DNA of 64,000 bases, from positions 4,213,367 through 4,277,366 of the forward strand of contig NW_026089623.1 in the NCBI RefSeq assembly GCF_024586455.1. Direction: 5' to 3'. The DNA comes from Bactrocera neohumeralis. Lineage: Eukaryota > Arthropoda > Insecta > Diptera > Tephritidae. Numbering within the stretch: the stretch's first letter is position 1; every line of letters starts with the position of its first letter. A model generated the notes under the pieces. That model was not told the origin of the DNA and did no database searches. It saw only the letters and a program-made list of their open reading frames with translations. Positions 55,577-64,000 of this stretch are shown here, one piece after another. Position numbers and translations under genes: made by a program.

Positions 55577-55989
55577 ATGATAGGGTTAGATGTAGGTGGC
55601 AAGAACGTTGGGACAATAGTCCTAACGGCCGAGTGACGTACGAGTACATGCGGGACGTGGGGTTCGTTGTGGATAACCCAGACTTCAGATTTTGTCTGAG
55701 TCTGGGTTTCCTGCTTACGGGGCATGGGCCTCTGAATGCATTTTTGCATCAGAGGCACCTATCGGATACGTCGGGGTGTTTTTGTGGTGCAGTTTCAGAA
55801 AACTGGTCGCATTTAATTGCGGAGTGCCCGATGTACTCGGACATTAGGGATTTGGGCGGTATGGAGATTAGCTGGACTGATGGACGATTAGATGTTAGTG
55901 GTGTGATCTCCACTAGTCGGAATACCGAACAGTTAGGGTCGTTTGCGCGTGAATTATTTAAGCGGCGAAGGCGGTTAGCTGGAAATTAG
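55577..55989 (+). pseudogene. R1-type ORF2 C-terminal region, frameshifted
   Basis: After the stop at 55576, codons in another frame continue WQERWDNSPNGRVTYEYM and DVGFVVDNPDFRFCLSLGFL, then CFCGAVSENWSHLIAECP, the cysteine-histidine motif typical of R1/LOA C-termini, ending ELFKRRRRLAGN. A frameshift near 55580-55595 separates it from the main ORF. It would bind nucleic acid in an intact protein. Confidence 0.8.
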
Positions 55990-56482
55990 GGTTAGTTTCT
56001 GTATGATTGGTGTGTGTAAGTGATGTGTGTATGGGGTCCAACCCCTGGCCACCAGTCCAGAGCCGTATGGAAGCTCAACTGGTAGTAGTTTCGGCTACGA
56101 GGTCTGACCGGAGACTTAATTCTGGTACCACGGGGAGCAGGAGCCCTTGGAGTTCGCTCCAACCTGCTCGTGCGGACTGGCCCCTCGGGGAGTATCGTGG
56201 TGGTTGTGGTTGAAACCCAAATCGCGGGAAGAACTGACTTTGTCAGTTGAATGTGGAGTTGCATTGCAACCGGGTGCCGGACCCAAAGCACGGCAGAGGT
56301 TTTAGATGGGCCTCGAACCCTACCAAGGTGGTTAGTGTGTCCATTCCACACTGCCAATTGGTACTGAAAATGCTTTGCATTCTCAGGGCGCTGATCAACG
56401 CATTGATTTGATCCGCTGTGCTTTTGAGCGCCGTGGAGTAAGGCTGTCGTCAGCAGGTGCCCACGTAAAACACACCGGACGT
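55990..56482 (+). other. R1-type 3' UTR
   Basis: GC-rich, non-coding; begins after the stop at 55987-55989. It contains CCTGGCCACCAGTCCAGAGC and GGTCTGACCGGAGACTTAAT blocks reminiscent of 3' UTRs in this clade. No poly-A run: it ends at ACGTTG and passes directly into the RTE target sequence. Confidence 0.6.
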
Positions 56483-57485
56483 TGTCAACAGTGACGTGAG
56501 AGCCAAGTCGCGAGTGCGACGACTGTTTGTTTGATGACAGGAGATATTTCGTCTTGCCCTCGTTCACTACCAGACCCATTTTCTGTGCTTCCTTGTCCAG
56601 CCTGGAGAAAGCAGAACTAACGGCGCGGATGTTGAGTCCGATGATATCAATATCATCGGCATACGCCAGCAGCTGTACACTCTTATAGAAGATGGTACCT
56701 TCTCTATTTAGTTCTGCAGCTCGAACTATTTTCTCCAGAAGCAGGTTGAAAAAGTCACACGATAGGGAATCGCCTTGTCTGAAACCTCGTTTGGTATCGA
56801 ACGGCTCAGAGAGGTCCTTCCCGATTCTGACGGAGCTTTTGATGTTGCTCAACGTCAGCTTACACAGCCGTATTAGTTTTGCGGGGATACCAATTTCAGA
56901 CATCGCGGCATAAAAGCAGCTCCTTTTCGTGCTGTCGAAAGCAGCTTTGAAATCGACGAAGAGGTGGTGTGTGTCGATTCTCCTTTCACGGGTTTTTTCC
57001 AAGATTTGGCGCATGGTGAATATTTGATACACACTGATAAGGTCCAATCAGTTTTTTGACGGTGGGCTTTAATATTTCACACAATACGCTCGATAGAACC
57101 TTATATGCGATGCTGAGGAAGCTAATCCCACGGTAGTTGGCGCAGATTGTGGGGTCTCCTTTTTTATGGATTGGGCATAGCACACTTAAATTCCAATCGC
57201 AGGGCATGCTTTCGTCCGACCATATTTTACAAAGAAGCTGATGCATGCCCGGCCGGCAATCCATCGGCCCCCGCCGCTTTGTTGTTCTTCAAGCGGGTAA
57301 TTGCTATTCGAACTTCTTCATGGTCGGGCAATGGGACGTCTGCTCCATCGTCATCGATTGGGGAATCGGGTTAGCCTTCTCCTGGCGTTGTGCATTCTCT
57401 GCAATTCAGCAGGCTGGAGAAGTGTTCCCTCCATAATTTAAGTATGCTCTGGGCATCGGTCACTAGATCACCTTTGGGGGTTCTA
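56483..57485 (-). mobile_element. RTE-clade LINE copy G, 5' part
   Basis: Continuation of 52619-53231. The minus strand carries the connector start (57485), CPIHKKGDPTICANYRGISF (about 57165), FTMRQILEKTRERR and LFVDFKAAFDSTKRS, GFRQGDSLSCDFFN (motif B) and LLAYADDIDIIGLN (motif C) within the 351-codon ORF 57047-55992, which at its end runs on into R1-derived sequence. 5'-truncated at 57485 inside the connector, next to the gypsy leader. A small deletion at about 57250 removes part of the fingers. Confidence 0.9.
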
Positions 57486-58000
57486 TCTAAAACAAACACT
57501 ACTTACATATATTGGGAATACATAAATACACAAGCAATTAAATAATACCAACAACAAATTACGGATTCTCTCAAATAAAAATGCAATTGTGACCTCCACA
57601 AAGGACATCGAATTTAACAACACAGCACTTGTATCAACGCAACGAGCGAGAGCGAGAAGTAAATTCAAAGAACATCAGAAGAAACAACAATTTCAATAAT
57701 GACAAGAAGTACACCGGCACAAATAGTAGAGTCGACAATCAAATTGCAACGAGAGCAACAAGCTTGGCAATTACAACACAAAACAACAAGAAGAAACGTA
57801 CATAGGTAATTGTACGCCAAAAATTACATATGAACGTTTTGTGCTAACCTCCTGAGTACATATGTATGTATGTTAATATTGTTTGACTAGCCATTTATAC
57901 ATACTTATATATATTTATTGCTTATTCTTACATTTACTTTTAATAATATTACATAACCATTTCTTTACGTTATTATTTTAAAACAAATACACTTTTAATA
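57486..58000 (+). other. Probable gypsy leader or LTR, non-coding
   Basis: AT-rich sequence upstream of the gag ATG at 58001, with A/C-rich stretches (ACAACACAAAACAACAAGAA) typical of gypsy leaders. No LTR pair or primer site is recognised; the left end was cut by the RTE insertion or a rearrangement. Confidence 0.4.
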
Positions 58001-58647
58001 ATGGACGCCTTAGAAGTGAGCAAATTTAACCTTATTTTAAGTTGTATTAAAAATATTGAAAGCTTTGATGGAAATGATCAGAATCAACTGCCAGATTTTA
58101 TAAGTCAAGTTGAAAACATCATACCATCAATTTCGAAATTTGACAATACTAACCGATGAATACTTTTTGGATATGTTAAAAACAAATGCGTTGACAGAAC
58201 CAGAGAAGCAATTCATAGATACACTAACGTAACAACTTGGGACATTTTAAAAGACATACTTACCTTTGTAAGTATCGGTGAAAAATTTAGTAGTAATGAT
58301 TTAATGGACAATCTTAAAACCTGTAGACTACAAGGAACTATAGAAAATTATTATTTTCAAATTAACAAACTTGCAAATAGAATCTATAACAGAAATTTAA
58401 CTCATGGCGATAACACTTACGCAACAAGTGAGATAAACCGAATTTCACTTAAAACATTTAGGGACCATTTACCAGAACCCACTCGCACGATGATATTTGC
58501 TAGAAACCCTAAGACCTTAGAAGATGTATTTCAAATAATATTAGATACTAAACACCAAGGTTACACTCAATTTGGACCAGCAAAACAAGGCTATTTGAGT
58601 ACAAATACTACAAGAACTGACTTTAGTAATAACTATAGAAATCCTAA
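58001..58647 (+). pseudogene. Ty3/gypsy gag, left part (Helitron target)
   Basis: ATG at 58001: MDALEVSKFNLILSCI, FDGNDQNQLPDFISQVENII, a frame break near 58158, then GEKFSSNDLMDNLKTCRLQG, IENYYFQINKLANRIYN and IFARNPKTLEDVFQIILDT, a gypsy capsid of the mdg1/412-like type by general pattern. Interrupted after NNYRNP at 58647 by a Helitron. The same frame resumes at 60482. Confidence 0.7.
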
Positions 58648-60481
58648 TCTAATATATAAAATTCTCGTGTCACGGTGTACGTTATTGAACACCTCTGAAA
58701 CCGCTCGACCGATTTTCGTGAATCTTAGCGTGCATATCGGCTAGGGTGGAGAATCGGACAACATCTATTTTTCATCCTCCTAAATGTTAAAGGGAAATTG
58801 GAAATTGGAAAATTCCCAAAAAGTAACATTTTTCCATACAAATTTTTTTTTCAATTTTTGTTTGTTATGTTTTTCAATATTTTTATTTGTCAAATATTTG
58901 AATCATTCAATTTCGGTCGCATGCTTTTTTTATTCCGGCTATTCAAAAGAAAAATTATTGAAAATTATTCAGTGAAAACGTTATTTTTCACATAAAGTGA
59001 TCAATTACAGATTGAAATTTCTTACGAAGCCACGAAGAGGTCGCGCTAATATCGGTCGGCGTTCCGTTTGCCATCAACGTATGGAACGCGGTCAATCAGC
59101 AAGCCGGCACTTACTTTTACTTTTGCAATTCATGAACGTTTTCCGACTCTTGTGCGTCTCGCAGTTGATTTGGAGAGTGTATTTCAACCCAGAGAATACA
59201 GTACAGCCAGTGGAAACACCGCCAGTAACAAAATTAACATTGACGAGTTTTTTCTCAACTTTCGTCAGTGACCCGTTTGCGAGAACCTTGCTCTATTCGG
59301 AAATACCTTGATATTATACCTGGAATGCATCGTCACAGAAATAGGTGCGCAGAAAGCAATTCCAACCAGTAGATTAACATCCAGGTGTCTTATCAACTAA
59401 TGTGTTAGGACAAATTTACACAATCCACCCGATAAACGACGATTGTTTCTACCTTAGGTTGCTATTGATTAATGTACGCGGTTCAACTTTATTTGAGTCA
59501 TTGCGTACTGTGAATGAAGTAAGCCAGCAATTACAATCTCTGGAACATGTTAATCACTGGAATGAAAATGAAGTACGCACACTTTTCGCTATAAACATTT
59601 AGACAAATCAGCCTTCAAATCCGCGTCTAAAAATTGGAAATGGATCAATTCCAGTGGTTCGATATCAATTCCATCTGTCGTTTATCAATTCACGAAAGAT
59701 GAACTCATCACGAATGTTCGGACATTGGTCAAGTTATCGTAAGTACGATTCCTTAAGTGCACGCGCAATGTTAGCTGCAAAAAATACCGATGTTGTTGAC
59801 TTAAACTGGAAGATTTAAAGTCAAATTCCGTGAGACGCTCATACAAATCGATCGATCGTCTTGACAATGAGACGAAGCCGCTAATTATCAAGTGGAATTT
59901 CTAAGTGCTTTGGAGAGGCTTGGTATGACACCGCATTATTTGCATCTCAAAGTTGGATCTGTCGTTATTATGTTTCGCAATCTTCAAGCACCGAAACTGT
60001 GTAATGCAACCCGACTGATTGTAACGTAGCATCTTATAGAATGGGACAGAATGCTTGACTCTACGAATTCCTCTGAGCTCCAACGATTTGCCATTTCAAT
60101 TCAAACCTTTTCAGTTTTCAAAGAGTTCTACAATTTTCCATATCAGTTCCAACGCATTCCGTTTCAAGTGAAAATTGCATTTGAGATGAGAATCAATAGG
60201 ACACAAGGATAGTCGCTAGAAGTGTGTGTCATAAATTTGGAAATGCCATGTTTTTAACAAGGACGGATATACATGGCGTGCTCACGAGTTGGAAAACCAT
60301 CTGCCATGTAGATTTACGCACCGAAACAGAAACCAAAAAATATTGTTTATCAAGCTTCGTTAAAATTGAAAATATTTGGAATAATCGAAAATAAAAGATG
60401 TTCAACACAATATAAATTCAACTTTCTTTTCATTTCAAAACACATTACTTCAGGCAGGACAACGGCTGCCGGGTCAGCTAG
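58648..60481 (+). mobile_element. Helitron (1.8 kb, internally deleted) nested in gypsy gag
   Basis: 5' end TCTAATATATAAAATTCTCG at 58648, 3' end CTAG at 60478-60481 preceded by a hairpin (GGCAGGACAACGGCTGCC, stem GGCAG/CTGCC at 60453-60470). Inserted between A (58647) and T (60482) with no target duplication, exactly as Helitrons do. The interior carries Helitron protein remnants (next entry). Removal of these bases leaves the gag frame in phase. Confidence 0.95.
59000..60350 (+). pseudogene. Helitron helicase remnants
   Basis: Collinear plus-strand pieces: DPFARTLLYSEIP (about 59275), LGQIYTIHPINDDCFYLRLL and NVRGSTLFESLRTV (59402-59510), HWNENEVRTLFAI (about 59555), then after a deletion LKVGSVV-IMFRNL-like sequence (about 59945), RINRTQG (motif V region; a stop replaces the next Gln, about 60210) and YMACSRVGKPSA (motif VI, about 60275). 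The order is that of the Helitron replicase-helicase, but the Rep HUH centre and Walker A/B are deleted. Inactive. Confidence 0.85.
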
Positions 60482-60838
60482 TAAACCTATAAAAATATTA
60501 TCTCCAAGCTAAAACAGACAGTACGATAATAAATATGATGAAGGCTATATTACAGGTAATGACAACAATTACAATAATCACAACTTTGGGAACAATTATA
60601 CACCTTTACGCCAAAACCAACGATTTCCCACTTATAATTTGGATCATTATTATGATAATAACCCTGGCAGTTCAAGATTCACAGGACAAACAAATAATAA
60701 TCTGTATCAAACTAGACAGTCTTATTTAATAAATCATAATAAAAGTTTGAACAGTTCTAATCAACAAATGGTACCAATGGAAATTGGAAATTCCAATGTA
60801 AATTTTCCTACCGTGGGCGAGGAAACCTTCCTTACATA
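60482..60838 (+). pseudogene. Gypsy gag, right part
   Basis: Frame continues after the Helitron: KPIKILSPS and a stop near 60510, then in the next frames an Asn-rich tail (NDNNYNNHNFGNN, QTNNNLYQTRQ) ending QQMVPMEIGNSNVNFPT and a stop at 60838. The PMEI motif commonly lies near the end of gypsy gag. No zinc knuckle, as in several errantivirus-like groups. Confidence 0.65.
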
Positions 60839-61438
60839 ATAATTAATAACCCCATAAAAAAACTAAAATTCATAATCGATACTGGCGCAGAGTTCAGTAT
60901 AATTAACCCTGATATTTGCCATCCAAGATTGAAGCGAAATGTAAATGTAATAGCAAAAGCTTTAGGTACAAAAATATTGATAACAAAACTTTGTTCATTC
61001 CCGATATTTAAAGAATTCAATTTCAACAATTATTTCTGTGAGTTTTTAGAATGCGCTTTTAACAAAAATTTCGATGGATTAATAGGAAATAATATTTTGA
61101 AAGACTTAAATTGCGTCATTGATTTGAATAACAGACAATTAATAACAAAAAATGCTGTTATGACTTCATATTTATCTGAAGAAGAAGAATCTTATAACGA
61201 AATGTCTTATAAGGAAAACTACTTTGAATTCTTTAATTCCGCAATCGAAAATTATAATATTACAAAAGTTATTAAATTAAACTATCTGGCAGATTATGAA
61301 AAAGAGAAGTTAGTGAAAATTATAAGAAAATATAAACATGTTTTATATGACAAAAATACTAAATTAACATTTACAAATGAAATAAAGCATAGAATTATAA
61401 CAAAACATGATATGCCAATATATTCGAAATTGTATTGA
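60839..61438 (+). pseudogene. Gypsy protease and RT entry region
   Basis: Reads KLKFIIDTGAEFSIINPDI (retropepsin DTGA, about 60870-60900), FDGLIGNNILKDLNCVIDL (flap and C-terminal protease block), then NYLADYEKEKLVKIIRKYKH and HRIITKHDMPIYSKLY, the lead into RT. Ends in a stop at 61438, with the next domain in another frame. The protease active-site triad is intact. Confidence 0.8.
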
Positions 61439-62462
61439 TACCCTGAGATACACAAGGAAGATATATAATAGTCCTATATGGATCGTACCCAAAAAACTAG
61501 ACTCGTCGAATAAACAAAAATGGCGCATTGTAATTGATTATGGGAAGTTAAATAATGTCGAAGATAGATTCCCCATACCAAATATTGACGATATATTCGA
61601 TAAGCTAGGTAAATGCCAATATTTCACGACTCTGGACTTGGCCAAGGGTTTTCACCAGATAGAATTGCATTCAAATGACATTCCAAAGACTGCATATTGA
61701 GAGAATACATTGTTTCAATCGGTTTAGTGTACTAAGACGACATTCTAATTTTTTCGACAAGTATTGAAGAGCATTTGGAAGCGATTAATAAAGTATTAAA
61801 GCGTTTGAGTGGAGCCAATCTATCTTCAAGTTGATAAATGCACATTCCTTGTAAAAGAAACTGAGTTTTTAGGTCACGTTATCACTCCCAATGGCATCAA
61901 ATCCATTCCGGAAAAGATAAAAGCTATTCAAAAGATTTTATTACCTAAAACTCAAAAAGAAATTAAATAATTTTTGGGCATAACAGGCTACTATAGGCGC
62001 TTTATTAATAGCGCACCATTTGATTAAATATCTGAAAAAAGGCGCAAAAATTAACATACATGATAAAGACTATAAAGCGGCATTTGAAAAATTAAAGGTA
62101 CTGATACAAAATGACCCTATACTGGTGCATCCAGATTTTAATAAAACGTTTACGCTTGTTACCGATGCAAGCAATTTTGCATTAGGAGCAGTACTGACGC
62201 AAGGAAATAAAGTTATTTCTTTTGCCAGTCGAACTCTAAATGGACACGAAAAAACTACAGCACAATAGAAAAGGAGTTGCTGGCCCTCGTGTGGGCCACG
62301 AAATATTTCCGACCATATATTTTAGGCCGTAGATTTATTATTAAGACAGATCATCGTCCCCTTGTTTGGCTCGACAATATAAAAGAACCGAATGCGAAAA
62401 TCCAAAGATGGAAAATTAAGCTAAACGAGTTCGATTTTGAAGTTAACTACTGTAACGAAGCT
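61407..62462 (+). pseudogene. Gypsy RT and RNase H, deleted and frameshifted
   Basis: RT: NSPIWIVPKK, KWRIVIDYGKLN, FTTLDLAKGFHQIEL (motif A); a deletion then removes the block up to the active site, which reads Y-stop-D-D (about 61728-61740, one base from YLDD), followed by ETEFLGHVITPNGIKSIPEK and FLGITGYYRRFI. RNase H: FTLVTDASNFALGAVLTQ, KELLALVWATKYFRPYILG, IIKTDHRPLVWLDN and KLNEFDFEV. Stops at about 61698, 62027 and 62266. Ends abruptly at 62462, without integrase, envelope or 3' LTR. Confidence 0.85.
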
Positions 62463-62640
62463 TTTTTCTGCCCCTGCTTCTTACAAGTATAAATTGCTGA
62501 GGTATACTCGCCGTATCCAGGGTTCGTTACAATAAATTTGTAAATATTGGGGCTCTTCTGCGAATCGTACTTTATTTCACTCAACTTATATTAATGTATA
62601 ATATGTATTAATCTATGTTGCAAAATTGTCTCCTGCGTTG
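62463..62640. other. Transition sequence between gypsy and satellite
   Basis: AT-rich with AATAAATTTGTAAATATTGG near 62532, no gene. It may be part of an LTR unrelated to the gypsy element. Confidence 0.35.
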
Positions 62641-62684
62641 TACTGTCGTCGCCCGAGGACGACGCTGTCAGGGTAACGGTTCTG

Positions 62685-63232
62685 TGTGGTCCGTTAGGGC
62701 AATACCGTTTCCCACTCTGCTGCGTTCCTGGGTCCTAGACGACTGCAATGACCATGCCCTGCGACGTGCGTTGACGCTCTCGTGCTACGACGACCACGCT
62801 CAGCTATTTCTGCCGGCGCTCGTGTAGGCTTCAATGACGGTGTCCTGCGGCGTACATTGACGCTCCCGTGCTACGACGACCACGCTCAGCTATTTCTGCC
62901 GACGCTCGTGTAGGCTTCAATGACGGTGTCCTGGCGTACACGTTGACGCTCCTCCGCAACGACGACTGCGCTCGACTACTTCTGCCGGCGATCCTGTATG
63001 CATCGATGACGATGTCCTGGCGTATACGTTGACGCTCGCGTGCTACGACGACTACGCTCGGCTACTTCTGCCAGCGCTCGTGTAGGCTTCAATGACGCTG
63101 TCCTGATGTACACGTTGACACTCGCGTGCTACTACGACTACGTTCGGCTACTTCTGCTGACGCTCGTGTAGGCTTCAATAACGCTGTACTGGTATACACA
63201 TTTACGCTCCTCTGCTACGCTGGAGAGGTCCT
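62685..63232. repeat. 86 bp GC-rich tandem repeat, about six copies
   Basis: The mark TTGACGCTC (or TTGACACTC/TTTACGCTC) recurs at 62771, 62857, 62943, 63029, 63115 and 63202, a spacing of 86 bases (87 once). Each unit also has CTACGACGAC, GGCTACTTCTGCC-like and GCTCGTGTAGGCTTCAATGA blocks. Copies diverge by several substitutions and decay toward both edges. CG-rich words are frequent, unlike the surrounding AT-rich DNA. Confidence 0.9.
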
Positions 63233-63289
63233 TTTAACCACTTTTGCCGCGTAGAGATCCCGGATCACGGAAGAGTGTGTTAGCGGCCG

Positions 63290-63420
63290 CGATATTAAAG
63301 GTTGAGTTGGTCAGAGGATAAACTCACTACCAAGCTCACCCTTAACAGACGCGTTCACAAGTCAGGGTATCAAGACTAGCCAGAGGATAAACTCACTGCG
63401 TAGTCTGATGCCAAGCGTGC
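63290..63420 (+). repeat. Short direct repeat pair
   Basis: GCCAGAGGATAAACTCACTG and GTCAGAGGATAAACTCACTA occur about 64 bases apart (near 63314 and 63378) within otherwise unique sequence. No gene. Confidence 0.6.
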
Positions 63421-63539
63421 GTTCGCTGTCACAGTCCCGTGCTGACTCTCTGATCATCCATCACCTAACTCCCCAGCAAGCCTGTGCTGCGTGCTAAAAC
63501 ATTCGCAACATGTTGCGTTGGGATGGCGTGTGTTGCTGG

Positions 63540-63770
63540 GACGGCGTATGTTGCTGGCAGTGGCGTGGTTTTACCGCTGCGTATGCATGCTTGTTGTTGT
63601 TCTATCTGCTTGTCTGATTTCTCCGTCTTCGTGGTTATCCCGCTGCATTGTTTGCGTGGCATGTTTTTACCGCTGCGTATGCGTTCTTGTTTTTATATCA
63701 TCTGCATGTCTGGTTTTTCAATCTTCTTGTATTTCTAGAAGTGGCGTGGTTTTCCCGTTGTGTTGTAAAC
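63540..63770 (+). repeat. Imperfect tandem repeat of about 85-96 bp
   Basis: TTTTACCGCTGCGTATGC at 63569 and 63665 and TTTTCCCGTTGTG at 63750 mark three units, each followed by TTCTTGTTTTT/CTTGTTGTTG and CTGCATGTCTG-type words. The short ORFs over this region are repeat translations, not genes. Confidence 0.7.
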
Positions 63771-64000
63771 ATTAGGGTGTGCCTTTATGGGTTGTGTGGG
63801 CTAAATTCTGTATAGATATTTAGTTCTCACACTCCCCCCCCCACTTCGGAGAGTTTTGCATTCCGTGCAAAATTCTATTCATTCCATTGTAAATTTACAA
63901 TGGTTATTTAAATTAGAGAAAAAAAAATTGCTAATTTACAATGGTGATTTGATATAAAAAAAAAATCTAAGATGTACGCCTAAAATTATATACACATTTG
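63771..64000. other. End of window: C-run and palindromes, no gene
   Basis: A C10-11 run at 63832-63842 is followed by TTTTGCA-TTCCG-TGCAAAA (a 7 bp hairpin, about 63854-63872) and the perfect palindrome CCATTGTAAATTTACAATGG at 63884-63903; ATTTACAATGG recurs at about 63933-63944. This may be an element end. Confidence 0.5.

Larger units (their letters stand above)
53232..56482 (+). mobile_element. R1-clade LINE (3.25 kb), deleted, nested in RTE copy G
   Basis: Starts with a non-coding leader (about 53232-53760), skips ORF1 and nearly all of the endonuclease, then holds a long RT ORF, a C-terminal cysteine/histidine region and a GC-rich 3' UTR of about 490 bases. Flanks are TGTCGACAGTG on the left and TGTCAACAGTG on the right, a likely 11 bp duplication with one mismatch taken from RTE sequence. 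Its GC content is clearly above the neighbourhood. Confidence 0.85.

Noticed and set aside
55992..57047. 351-codon ORF as an intact RTE protein
   Set aside because: Only the N-terminal part is RTE; the rest is antisense of the R1 3' UTR read through the insertion junction.
62685..63232. CRISPR-like array because of regular spacing
   Set aside because: The whole 86 bp unit is repeated, with no unique spacers, and the context is eukaryotic.
63484..63775. Cysteine- and leucine-rich ORFs of 84-94 codons, which look like secreted peptides
   Set aside because: They translate an imperfect tandem repeat in two frames, so the apparent cysteine pattern comes from the repeat.
1..64000. tRNA, rRNA or other structured RNA genes
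   Set aside because: I scanned for tRNA B-box-like and rRNA-like stretches and found only primer-binding sites inside LTR elements. A covariance search would be needed to be sure.
1..64000. A coordinated new gene system (defence, biosynthetic or toxin cluster)
   Set aside because: All recognisable coding sequence belongs to independent, nested transposable elements in mixed orientations, and most are broken.

Overview
This window looks like intergenic, repeat-filled DNA of a higher dipteran insect. A tephritid-type fruit fly is my best guess, inferred from the overall look of the elements and not proven. The evidence is a dense set of insect transposable-element families: RTE, R1-clade and LOA-like LINEs, a copia element primed by initiator tRNA-Met, errantivirus-type gypsy, BEL/Pao, Helitron, mariner/Tc1, hAT and several MITEs. 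I found no convincing host gene, tRNA, rRNA or CRISPR array. Nearly every coding segment is a broken transposable-element gene, so most are given as pseudogenes. A 100-N assembly gap lies at 17709-17808.

Layout. 0-1.6 kb: a BEL/Pao pol fragment split by a 5'-truncated RTE LINE. 1.64-3.54 kb: an element with ~300 bp terminal inverted repeats (TIRs). 3.58-3.73 kb: a MITE with perfect 31 bp TIRs. 3.86-5.03 kb: the cleanest RTE copy. 5.3-5.7 kb: a Helitron N-terminal-domain fragment. 5.85-11.09 kb and 12.51-17.71 kb: two copies of one ~5.2 kb block (RTE, Helitron helicase, mariner); the second stops exactly at the gap. 17.8-21.2 kb: LTR-like sequence, a Pao integrase relic and a Tc1 transposase relic. 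21.25-24.18 kb: a near full-length RTE nested in the Tc1 element. 24.9-26.4 kb: RTE and mariner relics. 27.2-28.3 kb: GC-rich inverted motifs and a minisatellite. 28.86-33.03 kb: a LOA-like LINE with ORF1, endonuclease, RT and RNase H.

34.88-41.14 kb: a complete copia insertion on the minus strand with 200 bp LTRs and a GTTTT target duplication. It carries a 1.9 kb hAT element with its own 8 bp duplication. 41.1-46.4 kb: gypsy gag fragments and an errantivirus-type element with one LTR, whose RT has been deleted in frame. 46.5-49.6 kb: a probable BEL fragment cut by a TIR element and a second hAT. 49.8-50.7 kb: an RTE relic and a 265 bp MITE. 52.6-57.5 kb: an RTE copy split by an R1-clade LINE; the LINE keeps a 599-codon ORF but has lost its endonuclease and its RT active site. 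58.0-62.46 kb: a plus-strand gypsy element split in gag by a Helitron with textbook ends. 62.6-63.8 kb: a GC-rich 86 bp tandem repeat and related repeats.

The elements do not work as one system. The window is a record of nested insertions, and several host/insert pairs can be ordered in time from their target duplications.
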